Assembly (NCBI GenBank): GCA_030729045.1
Contig: JANQYF010000022.1
Coordinates: 1-64,000, forward strand
Reading direction: 5' to 3'
DNA length: 64,000 nucleotides
Source: Ilumatobacteraceae bacterium
GTDB taxonomy: Bacteria; Actinomycetota; Acidimicrobiia; Acidimicrobiales; Ilumatobacteraceae
A program made the translations under genes and the position numbers. Shown piece by piece: positions 9,425-17,991 of this stretch; positions within the stretch are counted from its first letter, which is position 1, and every line of letters begins with the position of its first letter. Below the pieces are notes generated by a model that saw only the letters and a list, made by a program, of their open reading frames with translations, searched no databases and had not been told where the DNA came from.

Positions 9425-10477
9425 GTGCGTTTTTCGCCACTTGATGCCCAGCATCGTTTACTTGACGCCAAGATGGTTCCCTTCGGTGGTTGGGACATGC
9501 CTTTGGCGTATCCATCAGGAACTCTTGCCGAGCATGCGGCATGTCGCACTGGCGCAGTCATCTTTGATGTTTCTCACTTAGGGACTGTGCGAGTCGAGGG
9601 TGAGAATGCGTTTGAACAGCTTCAAGCATGTCTTACAAATGACTTGTCACGGATAGCTCCCGGTCGGGCCCAGTACACGCACCTGCTTAACAAAGATGAT
9701 GCCAGTGTTCTCGATGACATCATCGTGTGGTGGGTAAGTGATCAAGTCTTCGACGTGATGCCAAATGCATCAAATACTGATCGTGTAGTGGCGGCTATCG
9801 GTGGAACTGACACCACAAGCACCCGCGCAGTTATCGCCGTGCAAGGACCTGACGCGCGTGCAATTGTTGCCAAGTTCTGTGCAGAGGCAGCTGCTGTACG
9901 TCGCTTCACAGTTCAAGAAGTGCAAGTGTGCGGTTTCTCGTGCGTGGTGGCAGGGACTGGCTACACAGGCGAAGACGGAATTGAGATCGCTGTACCTAAT
10001 GAAGGTGCGGCAGCTGTGTGGAAAGCCCTTCACGAAGCTGGCGCCGTTCCCGCAGGCTTAGGTGCACGTGACACTCTTCGTCTTGAAGCTGGATTGCCAC
10101 TACACGGACATGAATTGGGAGAGGGCATTACTTCTCTACAAGCCGGACTTGAGTGGGTTGTTGCATGGGGAAAGCCTTACTTTTTTGGAAAGACAGCATT
10201 GCTGAAGGAAAAGGAGAGGGGAGTAGCGCGTCGATTGGTCGGTATATCTATTCCCGGACGCCGTCCTGCACGTGACGGCACACGTGTTCTTGATTCGGTC
10301 GGATCTGAAGTCGGATTTGTGAGCAGTGGGAATTTCTCGCCAACTCTCGGACACTGCGTTGCAATGGCTTTTGTTTTACCTTCTGTCAACGTAGGTGATG
10401 CAGTCTCTATGGACGTGCGCGGAACGCTCATCGATGGAGTAGTGGTTGCTACTCCGTTTGTTGCGAAGAAGAAGTAG
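9425..10477 (+). CDS. gcvT: Aminomethyltransferase (glycine cleavage T protein)
   Basis: PLDAQHRLLDAKMVPFGGWDMPLAYPSG...FDVSHLG...GYTGEDGIEI...GLGARDTLRLEAGLPLHGHEL. Confidence 0.95.
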   Translation: MRFSPLDAQHRLLDAKMVPFGGWDMPLAYPSGTLAEHAACRTGAVIFDVSHLGTVRVEGENAFEQLQACLTNDLSRIAPGRAQYTHLLNKDDASVLDDIIVWWVSDQVFDVMPNASNTDRVVAAIGGTDTTSTRAVIAVQGPDARAIVAKFCAEAAAVRRFTVQEVQVCGFSCVVAGTGYTGEDGIEIAVPNEGAAAVWKALHEAGAVPAGLGARDTLRLEAGLPLHGHELGEGITSLQAGLEWVVAWGKPYFFGKTALLKEKERGVARRLVGISIPGRRPARDGTRVLDSVGSEVGFVSSGNFSPTLGHCVAMAFVLPSVNVGDAVSMDVRGTLIDGVVVATPFVAKKK

Positions 10478-10868
10478 AACTCGAAGACGGCTTATTTGGT
10501 CGAAGGCCAAACAAACCACCGGCGTTCTCAGCCAACGTGGTTAGGGGACCAAGTCGTTTGGTCAGATCTCCCAGTTGTGTCGCCACTTCACCCATGGAAG
10601 CCATTGTGTTCATCGCAGTACCTACTTGAGGCATAATGCGCCGTAGTGGCTCCTCAATGTCATCAAGCATTGCATTGATTCGCGTCGTTGTCTTATTGAG
10701 ATTGTCTACTGTCGAAGCAAGGTTCTCCAGAATTGTCAAGAGTGACTCGCTAGTTCTACGAGTGACGTCAACAGCCTTCCCGGCCAGGTCAATCGGATCA
10801 ATGGTTCCAAGAAGTGACAACAACTGTTCGATTGGATTCGTTGTCGTGTTTTGCTCTGCGTCGCTCAC
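10449..10868 (-). CDS. Hypothetical coiled-coil-like protein
   Basis: GTG at 10868 (VSDAEQNTTTNPIEQLLSLL...) preceded by TACGGT at 6 nt; overlaps the gcvP stop by 4 nt. Confidence 0.7.
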   Translation of the reverse strand: MSDAEQNTTTNPIEQLLSLLGTIDPIDLAGKAVDVTRRTSESLLTILENLASTVDNLNKTTTRINAMLDDIEEPLRRIMPQVGTAMNTMASMGEVATQLGDLTKRLGPLTTLAENAGGLFGLRPNKPSSSSTSSSQQTE

Positions 10869-13744
10869 GACCCCACCGTAGCGTGCTCGAGACTGATGGC
10901 GTACTGCTCTATGGGGGCGCAAGTGCAAACGAGGTTGCGGTCACCATATGCGGCATCAATTCTGGATACAGACGGGTAGTAACTACGCGACCTGAGATGT
11001 GCCAGTGGATAAAGCGCTGATGCTCTGCTGTATGAGCGGTTCCAGTCTCCTGCAATATCCTCAACTGTGTGTGGAGCGTAGTGAAGAACAGATTCTTCAG
11101 CAGAGACTTTTCCGGATAAGACCATCTCAATCTCACGGCGGATACTGATCATTGCATCGCAGAAACGATCCACTTCTGCGAGTGACTCGCTCTCTGTTGG
11201 TTCGACCATCAGCGTGTTTGCTACGGGGAAACTCATGGTTGGAGCGTGAAGTCCGTAATCCATTAACCGCTTGGCAATATCGTCGATTGAAAGCCCTGAG
11301 CCCTTGATCACTTCTCCCACGTTAAGGATGCACTCGTGCGCAATTGTGTTGTTAGCTCCTGTGTACAACACTGGGTAGGAAGAATTGAGTCGGTGCGCTA
11401 CGTAGTTTGCAGACAAGATCGCATCACTTGTTGCTTGCAGTAAGCCATCCGCACTCATCATTGAGATATACACCCAAGGAATTGCACAAATACTTGCTGA
11501 ACCAAAGTTCGCAGCGGAGACAGGCCCAACTCCGTCCGATGGATTCAATGGGTCGCTTGGCAAGAATGGAATGAGATGACTACGAACAGCAACTGGCCCG
11601 ACGCCGGGTCCACCGCCGCCATGGGGAATGCAGAATGTCTTGTGAAGATTCAGATGGCTGACGTCTGCTCCAAATTTTCCTGGTTGTGCTGTTCCCACTA
11701 GCGCGTTGAGGTTTGCGCCGTCGACATATACCTGCCCGCCGTGTGAATGAATAATCTCGCAAATATCGGAAATAGCTTCTTCAAATACACCGTGTGTAGA
11801 GGGGTATGTGACCATGATTGCTGCAAGCGTGTCACCAGCTAGTTCGGCCTTGTGTGTCAAATCAGAAACGTCGACGTTGCCGTTGTCGTCGCATGCAACA
11901 ACAACTACTGACATGCCAGCCATTACTGCGCTTGCAGCATTTGTGCCGTGAGCGCTAGATGGAATTAGACAGATCGTTCGTTGTATGTCTCCACGAGAAC
12001 GGTGATAGGCGCGAATGGCCATAAGTCCAGCGAACTCACCTTGACTTCCTGCGTTTGGTTGGAGGCTTACTGCGTCGTAGCCAGTTATCTCGACAAGCAT
12101 TGCTTCTAGTTCCGCCAAGACCGTACGAATGCCAACAGATTCATCGGCTGGTGCATACGGATGAAGCGAAGAAAATTCTGGCCAGGTAACTGGCTCCATC
12201 TCTGTCGTTGCATTCAGTTTCATAGTGCAGGAACCAAGAGGAATCATTGTGCGATCGAGAGCTAAGTCTTTGTCAGCTAGTCCGCGAAGGTAGCGGAGCA
12301 TTTCATGTTCGGTGTGGTACTTATGAAACACGGATTGCTTCATGTAGACGTCTGTACGGAAATGATTGCTTGCACGTGATTTCAGCGTCGTCTCGACTAG
12401 TGCAACGTCAATTGACTTCAGCAATGCACTGAGTATGTCCGTTGTGGTCGTTTCATCGACACTTATTGAAAAGGCAGTGTCAGAGATTTGGCGCATATTG
12501 AAACCTGCGGTGCGCGCCCTTTGTAAGAATGCCGCTGCGTCATCGACTTCGCAGGTAACGGTGTCAAAGAAAGAATCATGGCGCACTTTCATCCCGGCCT
12601 GTGTGAACGATGCTGCAATGGTTGATGCATGTGAATGCACTCTGTTGGCAATCCTCTTCAGGCCATCTGGTCCGTGCCAAATGCCGTACATTCCGGCCAT
12701 GTTGGCGAGAAGTACTTGAGCTGTGCAGATATTGCTCGTGGCTTTCTCACGACGGATATGTTGTTCGCGCGTTTGTAGCGCCAATCGAAGCGCAGGTCGA
12801 CCCTCGGTGTCTGTACTTACTCCGACTAGTCGTCCTGGCAATGCGCGGGCGTGTTCATCACGAGTGGCCATGAATGCTGCATGAGGACCCCCAAAGCCCA
12901 TCGGCACGCCGAAGCGTTGCGACGAACCAATCGCGATGTCGAATCCGAGTTGTCCCGGAGGAGTGAAGAGGGAACAGGAGAGTAAATCAGTAATGGCGAT
13001 AGAGATCGCTTTGTGCTCTCTTGCTTGGCTTGTGAGAGCAGTGAGTGAAGAAGATGAAGGGATGATTCCGTCGCTCCCGGGCGTTGACACAACGATTGCA
13101 AAATACAGCGATGCGTCACATGTGGTTATGTCACCGAGATGAATAGTTATTCCGATTGGTTCTAGGCGCGTCGAGAGAACTGCAAGGGATTGTGGATGAG
13201 TGTTGCTGTCAACGAAAACCGAATCTGATTTTGACTTGCTTACTCTGTGCGCCATGGTCACTGCTTCGGCGACCGCAGTGGCTTCGTCCAACAGGGACCC
13301 GTTAGCCAGTGGCAATCCTGTTAGTTCAGACACCATGGTTTGGAAGTTGAGAATTGCCTCCAAGCGCCCTTGACTAATTTCTGGTTGGTATGGCGTATAC
13401 GCGGTGTACCACGCAGGATTTTCCAGAACGTTTCTCTTGATGACTGCTGGCGTGATGGTGTTGTAGTAACCCTGACCAATAAATGAAGTGCGGTGCGCAT
13501 CATTAGCAAATTTTGATTTGAGGACGGGCAAAACTTCGGACTCTGTCAAGGGTGACGAAAGTGCCATTGAAGTGCGCAGACGAATCGATGATGGAATGGT
13601 CGCATCTAGGAGTTCTTCAGAACTTTTGAAACCAACAGCAGCCAACATTGTTGCTCTGTCGGAATCACTTAACCCAAGATGACGATGTGCGAAATGATCA
13701 GCGTGAAATTCAGGCGTGGTGAGTGAGCGTGGGGTAGAGGTCAT
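10865..13744 (-). CDS. gcvP: Glycine dehydrogenase (decarboxylating), P protein
   Basis: 959 aa; FADHFAHRHLGLSDSD..., MIPLGSCTMKLNATTEM, NLHKTFCIPHGGGGPGVGPV. Confidence 0.97.
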   Translation of the reverse strand: MTSTPRSLTTPEFHADHFAHRHLGLSDSDRATMLAAVGFKSSEELLDATIPSSIRLRTSMALSSPLTESEVLPVLKSKFANDAHRTSFIGQGYYNTITPAVIKRNVLENPAWYTAYTPYQPEISQGRLEAILNFQTMVSELTGLPLANGSLLDEATAVAEAVTMAHRVSKSKSDSVFVDSNTHPQSLAVLSTRLEPIGITIHLGDITTCDASLYFAIVVSTPGSDGIIPSSSSLTALTSQAREHKAISIAITDLLSCSLFTPPGQLGFDIAIGSSQRFGVPMGFGGPHAAFMATRDEHARALPGRLVGVSTDTEGRPALRLALQTREQHIRREKATSNICTAQVLLANMAGMYGIWHGPDGLKRIANRVHSHASTIAASFTQAGMKVRHDSFFDTVTCEVDDAAAFLQRARTAGFNMRQISDTAFSISVDETTTTDILSALLKSIDVALVETTLKSRASNHFRTDVYMKQSVFHKYHTEHEMLRYLRGLADKDLALDRTMIPLGSCTMKLNATTEMEPVTWPEFSSLHPYAPADESVGIRTVLAELEAMLVEITGYDAVSLQPNAGSQGEFAGLMAIRAYHRSRGDIQRTICLIPSSAHGTNAASAVMAGMSVVVVACDDNGNVDVSDLTHKAELAGDTLAAIMVTYPSTHGVFEEAISDICEIIHSHGGQVYVDGANLNALVGTAQPGKFGADVSHLNLHKTFCIPHGGGGPGVGPVAVRSHLIPFLPSDPLNPSDGVGPVSAANFGSASICAIPWVYISMMSADGLLQATSDAILSANYVAHRLNSSYPVLYTGANNTIAHECILNVGEVIKGSGLSIDDIAKRLMDYGLHAPTMSFPVANTLMVEPTESESLAEVDRFCDAMISIRREIEMVLSGKVSAEESVLHYAPHTVEDIAGDWNRSYSRASALYPLAHLRSRSYYPSVSRIDAAYGDRNLVCTCAPIEQYAISLEHATVGS

Positions 13745-13767
13745 TAGTTATCCGATTGACTCTGTGA

Positions 13768-13945
13768 CCCCCGCTGTCTTTTGTACCTGAGAGCTTCGCC
13801 ATCGAAATGACTTTCCCCGTCGGTGGAGGGCAAGCCCTCTCTTTCCAGCGTTCGATGTCTACCTGGTCCCTGTGCCTGAGAGATTCCGGGGTGGTTGCTC
13901 CTTCGGCGGTGAACCGTTGCCGGCACACACTCTCCCAAGTAGACG
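13768..13945 (-). ncRNA. Tandem glycine riboswitch (two aptamers) upstream of gcvP
   Basis: Reverse complement reads GGGAGAG...CCGCCGAAGGAGCAACC...CUCUCAGGCACAGGGACC, linker, then CGCUGGAAAGAGAGGG...CACCGACGGGGAAAGUC...CUCUCAGGUACAAAAGACAGCGGGG. Confidence 0.95.
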
Positions 13946-13953
13946 TTTTCTAT

Positions 13954-13959
13954 ACCGTA
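13954..13959 (-). promoter_or_regulatory. Candidate -10 element (TACGGT) for the riboswitch-gcvP transcript
   Basis: Same hexamer as seen upstream of many starts in this window; sits just before the riboswitch leader helix. Confidence 0.55.
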
Positions 13960-13981
13960 GTCGGCGGGGAAGGGGGTCGAG

Positions 13982-15232
13982 TCATTCCGTGGTGGCGTAC
14001 GAGCCGCTTGATCCTTTTTCTGTTCCAACCTGCTGTACGGCCTTATCAAGGTCAGATAGGAACTCGTCGACGTGGGGAGAGTGATGTGCCATAACTGTGA
14101 GGTGAATGCTGGCTGGGGGAGTTTGTTTGTCGAGGAACCATCCACCCGCAATCAGACGGTCCGCAATGGCAAATACGTCATGACGATTTGGGTCTTTGGT
14201 GCCGAACGAGAGAAGTGTTGAATCGGGGACTGCGCGCAAATCAAGATCAGGGTGGTTAGCGATGTGCTTGCTGATGCGTATTGCTGATTCGCGAGCGCTT
14301 TTGGTGACGCGCTCGTAGCCATCGTCGCCGAGATAATGCAGTACTGCCCATGAAGAGGCAATTGGTCCTCCAGATTTGGTCCCCAGAATTCCGGATGATC
14401 CATAGAAGCCGCCAAGCCAGTTATCGGTGATGAATGTTTGGTCACTTCGTAAAGCTTTGTTGCGGTGTAGCAATACGCCTGAGCCCTTCGATGTGTAGCC
14501 GTACTTGTGAAGGTCTACAGAGATTGATGTGACACCATCACATCGAAAATCCCACGGAGCAATCGGTTCCCCAAGTCGTTCTAAATAAGTGAGCGTGACC
14601 CCACCCATACATGCATCAACATGACAATTGATGTTTCGTTGAGCAGCGATCTCTGCGATGGCAGCGATTGGATCGACAACTCCCTGAGGGTATTGCGGAG
14701 CGGAACCGACAATCAAAATAGTTTCGTCATCGCATGCATCACGCATTGCGTTGACATCAGCTCTCCAGTCAGTTCCCACCGGAACGCGGCGACTCTCAAC
14801 TTCGAAGTAGTCGGCGCCTTTTTCAAACGCGGCGTGTGCAGACGAGGGGAGAACCATGTTCATTTGCTTCAGGTTGCGTCCCTCGCGCTCTGCGCGCTTG
14901 CGAGCGGACCGAACGGCCAGCACGAGGCTCTCGGTGCCACCTGAGGTCATAAAGCCGGCTGTGGCGTCGTCACCGTGAACCCAGCCAGAGACAATGTCGA
15001 CAACCTGTTGTTGCATGACGCGAAGTGATGGAAACGCGCTGGTGTTCAGAGCGTTCTCGCCAGAGAAACGCCGATACGACTCTTCGGCCAATGCCAGGAC
15101 ATCTGGCCCAGCGCTGTACGCAAGCGTGAAGCAGCGACCATCGCGCCAGCGCACGTCGTGAGTGCGCAGTGATTCCATGTGGTCAAGGATTGACTCTGCT
15201 GATTGGCCGGGGCCGAGTTGTTCTATAGGCAT
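13982..15232 (-). CDS. PLP-dependent group II decarboxylase / sphingosine-1-phosphate lyase-like protein
   Basis: FMTSGGTESLVLAVRSARKRA...CHVDACMGG...SISVDLHKYGYTSKGSGVLLHRN. ATG at 15232 preceded by TACAGT at 6 nt (ORF track start is 15259). Confidence 0.85.
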   Translation of the reverse strand: MPIEQLGPGQSAESILDHMESLRTHDVRWRDGRCFTLAYSAGPDVLALAEESYRRFSGENALNTSAFPSLRVMQQQVVDIVSGWVHGDDATAGFMTSGGTESLVLAVRSARKRAEREGRNLKQMNMVLPSSAHAAFEKGADYFEVESRRVPVGTDWRADVNAMRDACDDETILIVGSAPQYPQGVVDPIAAIAEIAAQRNINCHVDACMGGVTLTYLERLGEPIAPWDFRCDGVTSISVDLHKYGYTSKGSGVLLHRNKALRSDQTFITDNWLGGFYGSSGILGTKSGGPIASSWAVLHYLGDDGYERVTKSARESAIRISKHIANHPDLDLRAVPDSTLLSFGTKDPNRHDVFAIADRLIAGGWFLDKQTPPASIHLTVMAHHSPHVDEFLSDLDKAVQQVGTEKGSSGSYATTE

Positions 15233-15325
15233 GTGAGCACTGTAGGCGTTTGGGCACAACGCCAGCGGGGCATGGGTTTCGTACTGCTCGGGTTACTTCT
15301 GCGAACAATAATTACATAACGGAGA

Positions 15326-15703
15326 TTATGAGCGTATTGCGGGAGTTAACGAAGCGGCGGCTATCGGTTCGGCAGCCTGAATCAGCCAACCAAGCATCTC
15401 TAGCAAGGTTTCCTTGGTTTGGCGTGGTGAGGCCAAGTCTGTTTGTACGTCGTTCAATGCGCAATGCAACACGTACATCTGGTCCTTCAGTGCATCGAGT
15501 TCATCTCTGGTCATCACGAGTTCGTTCTCTGACAACGCAAGTTCTGACGCACGCTGACGTGACACCCAATCCCATTGCCGACAGCGCTGACTGCAGAATT
15601 CCTTTGGCCTGCCTGGACCCGATGAAGCCACTAATACGTGCCGGCACCATCGACATCTTTTGTCGATTCCCTGCTGCCCTGCTGTGCCCGTCAATATCGT
15701 CAT
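15326..15703 (-). CDS. Small zinc-finger-like protein (CxxC...FCSxxCR)
   Basis: CRWCRHVLVASSGPGRPKEFCSQRCRQWDWVSRQRASE; ATG at 15703 preceded by TACAAT at 6 nt. Confidence 0.7.
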   Translation of the reverse strand: MTILTGTAGQQGIDKRCRWCRHVLVASSGPGRPKEFCSQRCRQWDWVSRQRASELALSENELVMTRDELDALKDQMYVLHCALNDVQTDLASPRQTKETLLEMLGWLIQAAEPIAAASLTPAIRS

Positions 15704-15735
15704 GACGTAATTGTACGACAGGTAGTCTTGATGAC

Positions 15736-16791
15736 GTGTCATTTCCTCCCGCACCTGCGCGATTCTTCGCAAGCGACAATTTCAGCGGCGCTCATCCCCG
15801 GTATCTCTCAGCTGTTGAACGAGCTAACTCTGGACATGTAATGGCCTATGGCGGTGACGAGATCACCAAGCAAGCGACAAAACTTTTCCAAGAATTGTGC
15901 GACACCGATGTTGACGTTTTGTTCACGTTTAACGGCACGGGTTCAAACATTGTTGCCTTGGGAAGTTTGTTGCGGTCTGCAGAGTCGGTTCTGTGCAGTG
16001 AATGGGCACACATTCATGTTGACGAGACTGGCGCCCCTGAGCACATTCTGGGAATCAAATTGCAAGATGTTGACTCCCCTGACGCCAAGGTCACGCCCGC
16101 ACACATCATCTCTGCTTCGTCAGCACTTGGAAATGTGCATCATGTGCAACCAGGAGTTGTGTCGATTACACAGGCAACAGAACTCGGAACCGTCTATTCC
16201 ATTGAAGAAATTCGTGCCATCTGTGAAACAGCTCATTCCTACGGCATGAGAGTTCATCTTGATGGTGCTCGTATTGCAAATGCGACAGCTTCACTCGGTG
16301 GAGACGTTGCTACGTTCCGTGCTCTTACTTTTGGAGCTGGTGTTGACGCGGTGTCTTTCGGTGGAACTAAAAACGGAATGTTTGGCGCCGAAGCCGTGTT
16401 GTTGCGCCGCGGAGTAGCTTCCGATCGATCTGGTTTCATTCGCAAGCAGAGCACACAACTGCCGTCGAAGATGCGCTACACAGCTGCTCAGTTCGTTGAA
16501 GCGCTTACAAACAACTTTTGGATTGAGACCGCTAGTCACGCGAACAAGATGGCGATGCGTTTGTATGACGCACTGGCCCACATCGATTCGCTGCAGATTT
16601 CTTCCCCTGCTGTGAACAGCCTCTACCCCATCCTCCCTGTTGCCGTAAAGGAACGCCTGCAGGCCTGGAACTTCTTTTGGGACTGGGACGTTTCGCGTTC
16701 TCAGGTCCGCTGGATGACTTCGTGGGACACCTCCCCCGAGGACGTGGACGCCTTTGCTGCTGGGGTTTTGGCGGCTTTCTCCGAACAATAG
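15736..16791 (+). CDS. Threonine aldolase / beta-eliminating lyase family protein
   Basis: FASDNFSGAHPRYL...MAYGGDEIT...VHLDGARIANA...DAVSFGGTKNG. Confidence 0.88.
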   Translation: MSFPPAPARFFASDNFSGAHPRYLSAVERANSGHVMAYGGDEITKQATKLFQELCDTDVDVLFTFNGTGSNIVALGSLLRSAESVLCSEWAHIHVDETGAPEHILGIKLQDVDSPDAKVTPAHIISASSALGNVHHVQPGVVSITQATELGTVYSIEEIRAICETAHSYGMRVHLDGARIANATASLGGDVATFRALTFGAGVDAVSFGGTKNGMFGAEAVLLRRGVASDRSGFIRKQSTQLPSKMRYTAAQFVEALTNNFWIETASHANKMAMRLYDALAHIDSLQISSPAVNSLYPILPVAVKERLQAWNFFWDWDVSRSQVRWMTSWDTSPEDVDAFAAGVLAAFSEQ

Positions 16792-16870
16792 ATTCGCCTA
16801 CAGATCCAGAATTGACTAACGGGTTAATTCGGCTATGGTGGTGTCACACGCGGCGAAGTTGGGGGCAACA

Positions 16871-17176
16871 ATGTCAATAGGGGAACTGTTTTCTTTTCGG
16901 GAATGGAACGACACGGCGTGGTCTGAAGACGCTGAATGCCGAGGCCTTTCGATCATCTTCTTCCCTCCTGCAGCGGAACGTCCTCAAGCACGCGAGCGTC
17001 GTGAGGCACAAGCTCGCCAGGTGTGTCAATCATGCGCAGTCATGACAACGTGCCGCGAGTTCGCTCGCAGTAATCGTGAATATGGTTTTTGGGGCGGCGA
17101 ATCTGAAGAAGAACGTCACGCTGCTGGCTTCAGACTTATTGCACCAATTGGTGTGCGTTCTCGCAACATTTCCTGA
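16871..17176 (+). CDS. WhiB family transcriptional regulator
   Basis: DAECRG...VCQSCAVMTTCREFA...YGFWGGESEEER: four conserved Cys plus a G-x-WGG turn. Start chosen at internal ATG 16871. Confidence 0.9.
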   Translation: MSIGELFSFREWNDTAWSEDAECRGLSIIFFPPAAERPQARERREAQARQVCQSCAVMTTCREFARSNREYGFWGGESEEERHAAGFRLIAPIGVRSRNIS

Positions 17177-17180
17177 CGAG

Positions 17181-17969
17181 TTACAACTTCCGCAGAATTA
17201 CTGCGGCCCATCCATCGATAATTTCTCGATCAAGTTCTACGCAATCTGTGTATGAGAGCAACACATTCTCCACTTGTTCTTCGCGCATCCCACTAAGAAC
17301 AATCAGGCCTGATTGAACAATGGAGCCCTTGATTGTCGCAGACTCAGCAATTAGTACCGGAGCAAGAATGTTTGCAAAAACAAGTCGAGCATTCAAGTCC
17401 CTAACATCGCTTCGCCATGTTGTGTGAACGTCATTCAGTTCATCATTGATGCGCACTACTTCTTTGGCGTTGTGTGCAATATCAAAAACATAACTCTCAC
17501 ACTGATGAATCTTTGTTACTGCAATGGCCAACACTCCGGAGCCGCAACCAAAATCAAATACTCGAGATTTCGGTACACAATGCGCAAGACCAAGTCGTAA
17601 TGCCAGAACTGTGGTCGTGTGGTTTCCCAAACCGAATGTGTCAGCTGGTTCGATACGAATCACGTGTTCCGCTTCGGGTGCTTCAATCCAGGCTGGGCAC
17701 AGGACGACATTCTCGGTCACCCAAGTTGGAACTGCATGCGCTCTCCACGTATCAGCAACGCTTCTCTCAACAAGTGCAGTGGAGACAATGACGTTCGGAA
17801 ATTCGGCGTGTACGAGACCGCGAGTGAACGAATGATCGTCGCCGAGGCTCGTACGCAATGTTACGAAGCCATCTGTGGCTTCTCGTTCCTCTACAGCTAC
17901 AACTCCGAGGCTCCATAACAAGTCGGACAGCAATTCAGATTCAGATATTGAGACGAGAAAATCGAGCAT
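17181..17969 (-). CDS. Ribosomal protein L11 methyltransferase-like (PrmA) protein; exact start uncertain
   Basis: DTFGLGNHTTTVLALRL...VFDFGCGSGVLAIAVTK...ANILAPVL; the longer ORF to 18134 overlaps the upstream gene. Confidence 0.8.
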   Translation of the reverse strand: MLDFLVSISESELLSDLLWSLGVVAVEEREATDGFVTLRTSLGDDHSFTRGLVHAEFPNVIVSTALVERSVADTWRAHAVPTWVTENVVLCPAWIEAPEAEHVIRIEPADTFGLGNHTTTVLALRLGLAHCVPKSRVFDFGCGSGVLAIAVTKIHQCESYVFDIAHNAKEVVRINDELNDVHTTWRSDVRDLNARLVFANILAPVLIAESATIKGSIVQSGLIVLSGMREEQVENVLLSYTDCVELDREIIDGWAAVILRKL

Positions 17970-17991
17970 CGACCACGATGAGCAGGGAATG

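Noticed and set aside
13710-14151. ORFs overlapping the riboswitch (13710..13928-, 13744..14151-, 13807..14094+)
   Set aside because: They run across conserved glycine-aptamer RNA and gcvP/decarboxylase ends; no protein family resemblance.
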